From contig NC_035436.2 of the NCBI RefSeq assembly GCF_002127325.2, forward strand, positions 82,333,716 through 82,397,715: 64,000 bases of DNA, given 5' to 3'. Each line of letters opens with the position of its first letter. The stretch's first letter is position 1. Below are positions 43,100 to 53,894 of the stretch, one piece after another. Source of the DNA: Helianthus annuus (taxonomy: Eukaryota > Streptophyta > Magnoliopsida > Asterales > Asteraceae). A program made the position numbers and the translations under genes. The notes under the pieces are model-generated. The model was given only the letters and a program-made list of their open reading frames with translations. It was not told the DNA's origin and made no database searches.

Positions 43100-46000
43100 T
43101 GTGGCAACCCTCACTAAACCAGGTATCCGTACGATTTAATTAATAAATAATTGCTGCTTAATTACTGTGCTTAACTGAAATTGCTAACGAACTGCTACTT
43201 GATTTCTAGTACTTGTATATTCCTGCATCATACTTTGATTGCCGTCACTACATTATTTACAAGTTGAACCTTAGTGACAAACATGATGCACTAAAGCACA
43301 GTAGCATTAGAACGGATAACCTATTGAACATGCTGATAAAGCCAGCATCAGGCAGACATTGCCTCTAAAGGTCTGTATGAGCCAGAAATATTTTACTACA
43401 CCCATAGTGAGTGTAGGGATACAAGGGTTGTAAAATTGCGTCTCTAGGAATAAGATATAATGACTGGGTGTGCCTAAAACGTACTAAGCACGAAACACAG
43501 CACTTTTATTTACATACTAGCTTCTGGCTAACTAATAAAGTGCCAAAACATGATGAAAGTATTCCTGACACTTTGGGAAATAAATAGTGTCACTAAAAAT
43601 ATTATTAACGACGCTTAAAAGCTTACTTAAGCACTTTAACGGATTACCATCCAACCGAACAACGGGACTAAACCCGGAACATGAAATTATGGCCAATAAT
43701 ATTATTGATCTTTTTCTGAGCCAGTTAGGGTCCCTGAATACCCTAACACCCGCGTTAAAGCACAACATGTGACTAACCGAGTTAACCCCTAATCTAACTT
43801 GGTTTAACGTAACTAAACTCCAACTATAGACTTGAAATCGAACCAAGACCCCCCCCCATTGAGATCGGCCAACTAAAGGGGAACACAAGGGTACAAAAGT
43901 TTGATTATTTTATTTTTGTTGTCTAATATCAAGAGGACATTGAATCCAATGGACGATGATCTTGATTTTTGTCTATAAAATCTACACTAAACATAAGAGA
44001 TTATACACTTCACATTTCACCAAAACTCTCTCTCCCTTGCCCTCTCTAGCTCACGGCCGAACACACACACACACATCCACCCATTTTCAGCTTTTGATCC
44101 ATCCATTCCAACATCATACAAGTCTTTCGGGTCACGCATAAGGAGCCTTGGAGCTAACGGAAGGCGAAGGACCTCGTTATCTTGCTTTTATCCACCACAT
44201 TTTCGCATAGATTCTTCCCTAGCCCCGAGCTAGAGGTATAACACTTAAAACTCATACTCAGATCATTCTAAGGTGGTTAATAAGATTTGTAACGGTTAAA
44301 ACTCGGAAACTTGCATTTTGAATCTTTAAAGTCTACTAAATACATGAATATTGATGGTTAAAGGCATAATACTTGTGTAAAAGTTGTAGTATTTGAAAGT
44401 TGTGAATATTGAGGCCCGATCTACGTAGTGGTAGCTCGGATCATCGTTTAACCCGACTTTGTTAAGATCATGGATCTTGACATAAGCTTGTTTCGAACGG
44501 TATAAGGGTTAAAAGGTGAAACTCTACCACACGAGAAACATGAACTTGTGTAAAAGTATTTTTACTTGTAAAATAGTGTTTAAAACTAGCGGATCTACGT
44601 ATCTGCAAGTGGTATTTTCAAAGGACCAAGTGTCGAGAAAATCATGTTTTATAAAAGTCGGATGACACACTAACAAATATGATTTTTACAAACCACAAGT
44701 GTATAAACACTTGTGAAATGAAAAGTTTCGACAAAATAACAATCTTTGAGAAAGATGACGGGAAGTTATAAAGGATGATTTATTCTAGAAACGAGGTTTT
44801 TACAAGATTAAGCTACTTTATATAAAGATCCACCAAATATAAGGGGATCTACATTATAGTTTTCAGAAAAACTACAAGTTCATGTGAACATGCGATTTAC
44901 ATACTTGTCGACTAGTTTGATGTGTCGGAAATTGATTGTTTGATTTAAAGAAGTGTTGAAATGATTTTGTAAAAGAAAATGATACGCTTGAAAGCGTGGC
45001 CACCTCCAGTTACAGGGGAAACTCTGGCGAAATTTTTCTAAAATATAACACTTAGAATTATTTACAAGTGTTAGAATTATTTTTGATATGTTTTCAAAAT
45101 ATATTTCGCCACGACTTTATTTACAAATATTCGGAGGTGGGATTTTCACAAAACTAAACGTGACAAATATATATTTGGTAAATATATTTTTCACAACACT
45201 GTTTATGATTATTTTGTGAAAATACACAAATATTATTTTTAGAGTAAAAATAATATTTACAAACGTTGACGAATCCAAACTAATACAAATGCTTTCACGA
45301 TAAACATATAAGTTACAACGGTAATTATTATTACCACACGATTACTAAAACGTAACTTACGCATTATACGGAAATGATTATGAACGTATATTTTATCAAC
45401 GTATTATTTTTGGGGAAAAATTTTGTGAAATGAAAATATAATATTTTTGAGAAAAATATTTATATTTGGAATTAGAAATGAAAATATATTAAGTGAGACT
45501 TAATATTATAAATTGAACGCACATGTATTAAATCCCCCATCCTTGGGAAGGATATTAATAACCAAAGTAAATGCAAAATATAAACACGAAATAGTTGTCT
45601 AACTATTTCCCAAAAACTTAAACTATAAAGCTAAGGCACGGCCATCCGTCTAATAGAATTAGCACATGTAGGTCGTTGCACAGCTGCCTGACATTCGGAG
45701 TACTTGGTATAGCGACGCACTGACTGTGAGTTCATGTCCCCCTTTTCTCTTAACTGTTTTCAGTTTTCTAAACTGCGGGGGTGAAATACATGTTACAATG
45801 TTTATGATTACTTTATACATGGTATGGTTAGCGTAAGGAGGGTTACTTTTTAGATCATGTGAGTGGGTAGGCGGAAACTTGAGGCCATTAATCCTCATGG
45901 TAGGACCGAGGGACAGGAGCGGTAGATCTATCTGGGTGTAGCGAGCCCAGCCCCAGGTCCAGCATAACGGACCTCGGGGTGACTTAGTGCCCGACGCATA

Positions 46001-46505
46001 AATCCGCTAGGTTTGAGTCTTCCTACTTGCACTTCACACATATCAATGGCCTTGCAAACCATTGGTGATCTCTTTTTCCTTATTTGCTACATACCAGGAT
46101 TTTGATAAAGACAAAGGTTTATTTACTCACTTACACATGAACTCGCTCAACATTATTGTTGATTTTTCAACTTACATGTATTTCAGGGAATTAAAGATCT
46201 GGCACGGTATGGCATGTTTTTCTCGCTGCATTAGTCACCGAGGTCATCCAGGGTTCGGGGAATGTGACTCTTTCCTAGACAAGTCACAGTCCTTGAATCA
46301 TGTTTATGTTAAGATTGAATTTGTAATGTTTGGTGAACAAGTTTATGGTTGTTAGGGAGTTATCCTGTTAAGACAATGTTATGGTATTTTTATTTTAATG
46401 GATGATCTTGCGTATTTTTAATTCATATAGCTTGGTTATGATTAAGCTATGGTATTAAGAAGTCACACCAAATTAACCACGCTTCCGCAAAGCCAGGGTG
46501 TGACA
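43100..46505 (+). repeat. Gypsy-D 3' LTR
   Basis: 3406 bp, partner of 32985-36397. Differences seen are few and scattered, including a 2-bp loss near 43483 and shorter C and AC runs near 43850 and 44065. The CTAAA duplication follows. Confidence 0.96.
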
Positions 46506-46510
46506 CTAAA

Positions 46511-47022
46511 TGGCAATATCTTTCAATTAATTTCTTTGTATCTTCCCCGGGCAAACTGGTGAAGAGATCAAATTCTTTATTAAGTAATGCCTTTTTACTT
46601 TTAATCATCTTTTCACTTCCTTCAAACTTGATTTTAAGAGCATCCCAAATTGATTTTGAAGTTTTGTCATGTTGAAGCAATACAAAGATGTCTTCTTTAA
46701 TGGCTTGCTGAAGTAGACTGATCATCATCTTTTCAGCTTTGTACATGTCACGTTCTTTGTCATTGAATTCCGAGATTTCTTTTTCAACTTGCAGATCTGT
46801 ACGTGGTAGAACATACTTCTTCAAAATACATTCCCAAGATCTCAAATGGTTTGCTTGAACCCAGTTTTCAAACCTATCTTTCCATCCGTAATACTCCTCA
46901 ATGCTGATTAGCTTCGGGGGTTTTTGCATTGTTCCAGTCTCATTTTCCAAATTCATGTTTTGAGCAATGGAAGCCGGAGTAGTCGGAGATGTGGCGAATG
47001 CGTTATAAAATTCTTCACTCAT
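46511..47022 (-). pseudogene. Copia-A gag, N-terminal segment
   Basis: The minus strand starts MSEEFYNAFATSPTTPA at 47022 and encodes a copia gag N-terminal domain (PPKLISIEEYYGWKDRFENW, SIWDALKIKFEGSEKMI, NKEFDLFTSLPGED), ending at KKLIERYCHL where Gypsy-D is inserted. It resumes near 32979 after one CTAAA duplication is removed. The residues continuing into the Gypsy-D LTR (to 46447) are an artefact. This part is undamaged. Confidence 0.88.
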
Positions 47023-47537
47023 GATTCGGTAACACGTTTTTCAAAAACAGCACTTTTCAAGCTAAAACAATTCAAGCGGAATACTCTCTCAAGCGAAATC
47101 AAGCTTTCAAACAAAATCCCTGTTCAAGCGGAATAACTATCTCAAGCGAAATCAGTTCAAGCGAAAACACCAATTTCAAGCGGAATACCAGTTTGGTGCG
47201 GAATAACTGATTTCGTTTGAAACTTTTGAAGCGAAATAGCTCACGGAAGCGAAATAAGACTATTTCAAGCGGAAACAGCCAAGCGAAATCTCAATCTCGA
47301 GCGGAATCAAAGATGTTCGTTCAAGTGGAATCAGAACTTTGGTCCATTTTAGTCATTTTTAATTTGAATTTAGGTCTGAAACTTTCAAGGATTTGTTAAA
47401 ACGTAGTTTCGCACAATATATGAGAAAATTAGCCGATTTTAACCGTAAAAATTTTTTAATTTTGAAAAGAAGGTGTAGAAAACAGAAATTTTGAACTGAA
47501 TCGGTAAGAACTCCTTTTCCTGAGCTCTGATACCACT
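47023..47537 (-). other. Copia-A leader with CGCTTGAA repeats and primer site
   Basis: Between the 5' LTR and gag. 47060-47340 holds about a dozen CAAGCGGAA / CAAGCGAAAT words (minus strand TTCCGCTTG). The primer site TGGTATCAGAGCTCAGG, read on the minus strand, ends at 47535, two bases from the LTR. Confidence 0.85.
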
Positions 47538-47961
47538 TGTAGGATCGGTTTGTGACCCAAACGAGTCGATCAGAGGAGTTTTAATCTATTTCAAAGGCGG
47601 AAATAGAGAAATAGACTTCGAAACAGCTTGAATATCACTTTAAACAACTTTCTGATTGATATAACAGCAAATACAATCACAGGACAAACCGGCAGCACCT
47701 CGGTATCCAAATCATAAACTGTTGCTACTGATTTCGTTTGAAAGGTATATATAGTGATGTGATTCCGCTTGAAAGTGACAATGTGCATTTCAAGCGGAAT
47801 TAGTAATGTTGATTTCGCTTGAAACTACACATGTTACTTTCAAGCGGATTTAGCACAAACATCACATCCAAACCCTAATTTCCTCGAACTACGAGCCCTG
47901 ATCTAACACTTATAATACTAGACTCGATACAAGACGAAATCGACAGATGTATACACCAACA
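47538..47961 (-). repeat. Copia-A 5' LTR
   Basis: 424 bp, the same length as its partner at 3918-4341 with about 5 differences. A TATATATA-type box lies on the minus strand near 47750. The TTATT duplication follows at 47962-47966. Confidence 0.95.
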
Positions 47962-48505
47962 TTATTCCTGGCTGGAGCTAGTTTCGGACAGTTAGGCTTA
48001 ATATGACCTTGTTCTCCACAATTGTAGCATATCCTATTGTTAGGTTTCTTCCTGCAATCTTCTTACTTGTGTCCATATATTTTGCAGAAATTACAATATA
48101 TGGAGCAACTTCCAGAATGTTTCCTTTTGCAATACTTGCAATAAGGTGCAAAACTAGAACCTAAATGACCTTGTTCTCCATAATTGTAGCATATCCTATT
48201 GTTAGGTTTCTTCGTGCAATCTTCTTACTTGTGTCCAGATATTTTGCAGAAATTACAATATATGGAGCAACTTCCAGAATGTTTCCTTTTGCAATACTTG
48301 CAATAAGGTGCAGAACTAGAACCTACATTTTTCCCACGATTGGAATTTCCCTATTGGAATTCTTGGGTAAGCTTTTGAGCTAGGTTCTTCCTTTGGTTTT
48401 CTTCTTGTGTACGTACCAGTTTATCTGTCAAGGTATTTGCTAGTTCTACATCTTCTTCTACAGTTTGTGGTCTAGCTGCCTTGACTACATGTCTAATTTC
48501 ACTAA
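47962..48505 (-). pseudogene. Element F gag zinc-knuckle region with a tandem duplication
   Basis: The minus strand encodes YCKYCKRKHSGSC, CNFCKI.GHK and CYNCGEQGHIKPNC-like Cys/His motifs. A 162-bp unit is tandemly duplicated (48003-48164 and 48165-48326), so the knuckle set occurs twice; the copies differ at a few sites. Each copy has a stop (TAA after GHK). Upstream (48326-48505) the frame is interrupted too. The sequence ends at the Copia-A insertion and continues at 3911. Confidence 0.8.
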
Positions 48506-49193
48506 TTAATCCCCAGATGTAACGGAGATTAATACTGGTTCTGGTGATGCTAGGGTTGGTACTATTTTAGCATATTCAAAGGATGTAGTAGTGTAACCCT
48601 TGCTGTCTACTCCAGTCATTCTAAGGTTTAAGAATTTATTAGCTATCTGTTCCTTTTCATTGGGAGGACAGAATTTCCTTTCAACCATATCCTTAAACTC
48701 ATTCCATTCCATATTATAGGTTCTGTCACTAACCCTAGATTGGAGGATAGTGTTCCACCATTTTAAGGCTGAGTTCTTAAACAGATTGGAAGCAAACATT
48801 ATCTTATCCTCTTCCGCACATTTGCTTATTTTTAAAATTGCCTCAATCTTTTCTATCCAGCGTAGGGCTGCAATGGCACCCTCATTGCCAGAGAATTCTA
48901 TTGGTTTGCAGGACCAGAATTCTTTGTAAGAACAACCATAAGACATGGTTCTTCTTCTTTTTGGAATTGGCAATTGAAGTAAGGGTCCGTTGTTTACGCT
49001 GTGTTCGGGTTCGGTAGGTGGTCGTTTACTTCCAGTATTACTTTTATTATTTTCTGCTTCTTTAACCGTTTTGATAATATATGGCATTGCGTCTATAATA
49101 CCTTTGTGCCACTATGTGTTGGATGACACTGTTATCTACTTTGTTTCCGTTATTATTGTTATTCGGATTTTCTTGATTCACTTCGTTTTCCAT
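48506..49193 (-). pseudogene. Element F gag
   Basis: The minus strand starts MENEVNQENPNNNNNG at 49193, with a one-base frameshift near 49110. It continues through GCSYKEFWSCKPIEFSG, ALRWIEKIEAILKISKC and ALKWWNTILQS, the retrotransposon gag domain of gypsy elements. It runs to a stop at 48506. It aligns in pattern with Gypsy-D gag ([26 protein letters not shown]). TTATAATTCAG directly precedes the ATG. Confidence 0.82.
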
Positions 49194-49302
49194 CTGAATT
49201 ATAAACATTTACCACGTATTAATATCACAAAACAATATCCAATGCAAACAATCATACAACAAGCATATTGATCAAAATCGTCGAACATTGCGACCTTTAC
49301 TC

Positions 49303-49307
<5 letters not shown>

Positions 49308-49376
<69 letters not shown>
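49308..49376. repeat. (TA)n microsatellite with short (GT)n end
   Basis: TA tract followed by GTGTGTGTGT in the leader of element F. A second short TA tract is at about 49476-49493. Confidence 0.95.
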
Positions 49377-49386
<10 letters not shown>

Positions 49387-49495
49387 CTATTACAAACTTG
49401 TACTGAAATTTAAAGTACAATACTAGTATGCATCTGTAGCTATTATCTATATTTTTTTTCAACTTACAAACATATTATATATATATATATATATT

Positions 49496-50514
49496 CAGTG
49501 GTGAAGCTTGAAAAAAAGTTCGGGGGGTCGGAAGGTAACGAACCTAAAAAAAAATTTTATCGCGTAGTTTCGAGGTGTATGTTCGGGTCAGACGTCGGTC
49601 ATTCGATTCGGGTCGGGTCAAACATTAATATCAAACAAAAAATGATCTCAAACATTAAAACGTAAACATTGTTTAACAAACAAATGAACAAAGACACCAA
49701 GACATTAAAAAGGAGAGAGGAAGGTGGGTACCCGGTTTTCCTGGATGAGAATTATAGTTATACCCGTCTTCCCCATAGCCTAATCTAATAATAAAACAAG
49801 TTAACAAATCACCTTAAATTTCAAACTCTAATTTTTATCTAAATCAAATCATAATAAGATTAAACAAATAAAATTAGACATAGTTACAGAAAGATTTAAC
49901 AAGTTTAGGGCAAAAATTCGGACCAATTTCACCCCTAATTTCAACCTAAATCACGTAAATTGCAGCCCCAAATTAAACCAAAAGATAAAAAACACATACC
50001 TTTAACCTTATGAAGATTGAAGAAGTCGAACAAAAGTACAAGACCACAACAACGAGCAGCGTTTTGGCTTCTGTTCTCGAACAAGAAGCTGAAGTCGAAC
50101 AGTTCTGGAACCTGCGTTTTCCTCCCTTCTGCAGTTCTAGCTTGTGTCTTCTGTTCTTCTGGTCGATGTCCCAAAGTAAACGAATTTGGGTTTTTTTTGG
50201 ATAGAGTGGGCTTTTAAGTTGGGCTATATAATGATTTGATTTGGGTTATATAATATACATTCTAGTATTCTACCAAAATAATGATTTGGGCTATAATATT
50301 TTGGCTAATTAAATATTTTATTTGGGCTATATAAATAAAAAAATTAAAATCGGGGGGTCGAAAACGTATATACCTAATTTTTTTTATAAAACCGGGGGGT
50401 CGAAAACGTATATATCTACAAAATCCTATACAGAAACGTACATATATAACACTACTGACCGAAAAGTTCGGGGGGTCGGGCGCCCCCTCCCGCCCCTTAA
50501 ATCATGCGCCCCTG
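49496..50514. mobile_element. Non-autonomous hAT-like element
   Basis: The left end CAGTGGTGAAGC and the reverse complement of the right end (CAGGGGCGCATG) form short imperfect inverted repeats of hAT type (CAGnGGnG). The flanking 8-mers TATATATT (49488-49495) and TCTATATT (50515-50522) agree at 7 of 8 positions, as expected for an aged 8-bp target duplication. AAAAGTTCGGGGGGTCGG occurs near both ends and related GGGGGGTCG runs occur inside. No transposase is recognised in the 1019 bp. Confidence 0.65.
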
Positions 50515-50656
50515 TCTATATTATTACTGATATGGGTTCATCCAGAATTGCATATTATACTCGTCATATTTCCAGACGAGCCTTTCACCTATCTGTCTCA
50601 TTCTCTCACTTCCTTCTAATATCTCCTCACCAAAGGTTCAGAGTTCTTGCACATTC

Positions 50657-51358
50657 TCAGTGCTCATGGGTGGGGCTGGTGCTGGTATGCTGGTGCTGGT
50701 ATGGGTCAGGAAACTGGGGCATCAGTTCTTCGTGTGGGTAAGGGTTCTTTAGGATTTCCCTGATATACTGGTCATTATCAAAATATGGGTCTAGGGGGTC
50801 TAGGTTTGGATAGGGTGCTATGGGCTCCTCTACTGGGTAAAGTTGTTGGTAATCCCTGTAGTCGTCAAACCATGGGTCATACTTTGGGGGATGGGGTGCT
50901 GGTAGTCTAGGAATTTCAGCTGGGCCAAAATCAGGCACTGGTATTTGATCTACTGGGTTTCGCTCAATTTCCATAGGTTGTGTGGAAAATAATGGTAACG
51001 GCTGGGGTGCTATGAGTTGTTCCAAATTCGGGTCTGCAGCTGTGGTGGCTAAGATGTAAAAATTTGCTAATCTCCTATTGAGTATATCCTGAATTTGAGC
51101 ATTCATTTATCTATTGGCCGCTGCTAAGGCCCGCTGTTGCTGTAACTTTCTCATCCTTTTTCTACGCTCATGTGTTCCTCTGCTGAACCATCCTCTCTTC
51201 TTCAGAGGGAATGACTCTTCAGATTGTGCTTTAAATACGAAAATCCCTTCTTCGGTGTCAGCCGAATACCCCGAGGGGGTAGGCTGGGAAGAAGTTCCTT
51301 CGTCACTAGGTGAGCTGGACAACTGACGGTAAGCGTCCGAATGTCCTTGGTCACTCAT
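50657..51358 (-). pseudogene. Element F extra ORF upstream of gag
   Basis: The minus strand starts MSDQGHSDAYRQLSSSPSD at 51358. One in-frame TAA (near 51108) splits it into about 84 and 149 codons. The first part ends in a basic run (RRKRMRKLQQQR). The second is Pro/Asp/Tyr-rich and acidic (YDPWFDDYRDYQQLYP). It lies between primer site and gag as in Gypsy-D, but without obvious sequence similarity beyond composition. Function unknown. The stop could be a mutation or a genuine end; readable sequence in the same frame past it favours mutation. Confidence 0.6.
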
Positions 51359-51488
51359 ACTGTAAACTAAAAAATTGTCAAATAACACAAAACAATAAAA
51401 TATGCACGTAGTTCCGTAGATAATTTCCTAACATAACAGATAAATTTTTGGGGTCAGCAGAACACTTTTGTGGCTGAAATCAGTGGTT

Positions 51489-51503
51489 GTAGCTCTGATA
51501 CCA
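51489..51503 (-). other. Element F primer binding site
   Basis: The minus strand reads TGGTATCAGAGCTAC, five bases from the LTR; tRNA-Met type. Confidence 0.85.
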
Positions 51504-51508
51504 CCTTC

Positions 51509-52849
51509 TGTCGCAACCCCCGACCCCTGCCTCGGGAGGCGGGCGACTGCGGCCTATTCAGAGATGGTGGTATCGGTGTTTATCATTATTTGGCAGTGGA
51601 AATTTCATCAGGACCTTAGTTAGGAAATATTTATCAGAGTAAACACCACATTTTATAATAATAAACGTATTGGAATAAAACCCAAGTTTTCGTTACAAAC
51701 AGGTTTATAGGGATAAACCCTAGTTTATTGAAATAGAACATCTTCTTTATTTAGGGAACTTTTATAGCCACTTTTCCAAGCCTTCAGTGCTGTCCAGCTG
51801 GCTTCTAATTGGCTTTCACATTTTGTTACCTGAAACGCGTTTAAAAATATTTTGTCAGTGGGAAGTACTGGTGAGTGAATCCCAATTTAATCAATAAGAG
51901 TTTTATCATTTCACAGTATTGAGAGCGCTTACAATGTTTATTTTACACAATTACACATTCAGTACTGCCAATCCTGACTGGTGGGTCATATTACTCATTG
52001 GCTATCTCGTTGTCCAATGGTAACGTGTTCCACATTTTGTATACAAAACCCCAACATATCAGCGGTAATTTAAGAATTACAAAGACTCAATCACTGCTAA
52101 TTATTTTAAAATATTAAAGGTTTTGTAAAAACAGTTTACAAAAAGGAGATTACCCACATTGTTATTTTAGGGTTTTCCTGATGATTATCTATTTAATTAC
52201 ACAATGCACACACGTTAGTATAATAACCCAAATTTTACATTAGTTATACCCTCCCCGAGACAGAACTCCAACGACTACATCGGGCAGAGCCCCGACAGTC
52301 GTTACGGAGCACTGGATCAATCGGGCAGCGTATCTAATATGTAACCGGGGGTTAAAATACTTACAACGAGGCAGAACTCGTTATTTTAAGGGGGTATAAT
52401 GCCCAATATTACTATTACTACTTCAGAATTTTGAGAGAGAATCGAATTGTGAGCGGATTGCAACTGAAGGTGGATGCTCCCAATTTATAGGAGCTGATCT
52501 AGGTTTCCTCGCGGCCCGCGTAAGGTTCAGCAAAAGGCTTCGCGGCCCGCGATGTAGGGGTGTAGGGTCTAGCTATGCTGATTCGTTGGTTATAGACTTG
52601 ACACGATGTTGACACGTGGCAGCTCAGGGTGTCGCCCTGATCTCGAGCTGTCGCACCCCGCGTAAGAGACCTTAAGGGTCTTCGCAGCCCGCGAGCGCCA
52701 CCAGAATTTCATTTTTATTTTATTTTTATGAAATTAAAGGTATATAAGGTTAAATCTCGTATACGGGGTGTATTTTAAGGCGTATAGGGATAATCTAAAT
52801 ATATTAGGGGTGTCGGAACTATTTTAGGAGGGTTGTTATACACGTCACA
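51509..52849 (-). repeat. Element F 5' LTR
   Basis: On the minus strand it starts TGTGACGTGTATAACAAC and ends GGGGGTTGCGACA, 1341 bp. A TATAAATT box on the minus strand lies at about 52482-52489. CGCGGCCCGCG occurs twice (about 52510-52555), with related CCCGCG words nearby. No second LTR is in the window. Confidence 0.8.
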
Positions 52850-52852
52850 CAT

Positions 52853-52868
52853 GGGGCTTTAAAGCCCC
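52853..52868. repeat. 16-bp perfect palindrome
   Basis: GGGGCTTTAAAGCCCC, three bases outside the element F LTR. Confidence 0.9.
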
Positions 52869-53513
52869 TTCTTTAAACTTGCAACGTGTGGTTTAAAGAG
52901 AGGAGAGGTTTGGAGAGAGAGAGAGAGAGAGAGTGAAAAGGTGCAGAGATTTGGAGAGAGAGAGAGAGAATGGGGTCGGGGTGGGTGGGGTAGGTTTTAT
53001 AATTTGATTTTTTTATTTAAAGGTTAAAAAAATAAAAAATAGGAAAAAGGATAAAATGTCTAAACAACCCCTTAATTAACCAAAAAACAAACACCGTTAC
53101 AGATTTATATGAAAATGGCAAAAAATGTCAAAAATAAAAGAAAATATGGTACAAAAAAAGTTGTTTTGAATGAAACTGACAAATATGCTTAAACCCAGTA
53201 ACTATTTTAACAATTTACTCTATACTAATACGAGTTGTTTTGATACGGGTAAATAGGCTTAGATAAATTTAGTAAAAATGGGAAAGCTTATGGTTTTTAT
53301 ACTGGAGTTTGAGTTGTTTTACCATCTCTCTTATGTATAGTTAAAAGTGATTGTAAATTTAATAATAGTGATGCATTTTATATAATAATAAAAATAAAAA
53401 TATAAAATGGACCATATTATTAACAAATCAAGTAATATGGACGTCAAAATAATTGCTACACAATAAGTTTTCATACTAGATTTTACCAAATATGTACTTG
53501 AAGAGGTTACACA
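52869..53513. other. AT-rich spacer without a gene
   Basis: Contains two (GA)n runs (52912-52933 and 52953-52970). Otherwise it is AT-rich sequence in which I recognise no gene or element. Confidence 0.7.
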
Positions 53514-53894
53514 TGTTAAAGGGACCACACCACTCCAAGTTGGCGTCCTCGTCACACAAAGTCATCCAGAAGGTTCTAGAAGATTCTGGAAGAAGACACC
53601 TGGTGACAAGAGGATGCTCCTGCAGACAGATAGGACGACATGTGTCACCAATAGCGAGACGCCAGCAGTGGTTGCAAGATCCTGGGAAGACAAGACGACA
53701 GCCAGTACAAGCAAGTGCCTAGCTGGAGCGAATAGCCGTACGCCACGTCACCTCAGAGATTGACTACGTCAGAGGGGATAGAACGGATATTCCTCTGGTC
53801 GGACAACTGGCGATCGCTAGCTAGCTAGCAGGTCTCCTCCTTCACTATTCTCCGGCTATAAATAGAAGACTATACCTCCAGGATTAAGGATTCT
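53514..53894 (+). promoter_or_regulatory. Truncated LTR-like promoter fragment G
   Basis: From TGTTAAAGGGACC to the Copia-E insertion this GC-richer stretch reads like the U3 part of an LTR: a five-unit heat-shock-element array (53568-53592), two CGTCA (TGACG) sites at 53746-53750 and 53767-53771, a GCTAGC repeat at about 53815-53830 and TATAAATA at 53857-53864. The transcribed part would lie beyond Copia-E, outside the window. A host promoter is the alternative. Confidence 0.5.
53568..53592. promoter_or_regulatory. Heat-shock-element array, five perfect units
   Basis: AGAAG GTTCT AGAAG ATTCT GGAAG: five contiguous alternating nGAAn/nTTCn pentamers, the binding format of heat-shock transcription factor trimers. 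Three units are usually regarded as a full site. It lies 265 bp upstream of the TATA box at 53857. Confidence 0.8.

Larger units (their letters stand above)
32985..46505 (+). mobile_element. Gypsy-D: Tekay/Del-like chromovirus with extra ORF, internally deleted
   Basis: LTRs of 3413 bp (32985-36397) and 3406 bp (43100-46505) are flanked by CTAAA at 32980-32984 and 46506-46510. Order: primer site, minisatellite leader, acidic extra ORF, gag-pol with a probable intron, integrase with a chromodomain-like C-terminus, polypurine tract. About 15 substitutions plus small indels separate the LTRs by eye, the lowest divergence of any pair here, so it is probably the latest insertion. It is nevertheless defective: RT end and most of RNase H deleted, and a stop in integrase. 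The very long LTRs and C-terminus fit the Tekay/Del lineage by family knowledge. Confidence 0.93.
3918..47961 (-). mobile_element. Copia-A: gag-only (TR-GAG-type) copia-related element, split by B and D
   Basis: Two 424-bp LTRs (3918-4341 and 47538-47961) differ at about 5 sites by eye and are flanked by TTATT duplications at 3913-3917 and 47962-47966. On the minus strand it has a tRNA-Met-type primer site beside the right LTR, a long gag in three pieces (47022-46511, 32979-30585, 7364-6377), about 2 kb of non-coding DNA, and polypurine tract AGGGGGAGTC beside the left LTR. No protease, integrase, RT or RNase H can be found. Without Copia-B and Gypsy-D its own length is about 7.3 kb. Mobilisation in trans by a relative of Copia-B is plausible: the two share LTR start, polypurine tract, gag layout and 3' block. 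Confidence 0.88.
3091..52849 (-). mobile_element. Element F: decayed Ty3/gypsy element, host of the nested stack
   Basis: On the minus strand, reading leftward, the order is 5' LTR (51509-52849), primer site, extra ORF (51358-50657), hAT-like insertion, gag (49193-48506), duplicated zinc-knuckle region (48326-47962), the Copia-A insertion, then reverse transcriptase (3911-3091). The coding sequence across the Copia-A insertion is contiguous once one copy of TTATT is removed. The 3' half (RNase H, integrase, 3' LTR) is missing where RT meets the (TA)n tract. Gag and RT motifs fit a Tekay/Del-like chromovirus, by recollection rather than search. It is the oldest layer of the stack because Copia-A lies within it. 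Confidence 0.8.
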
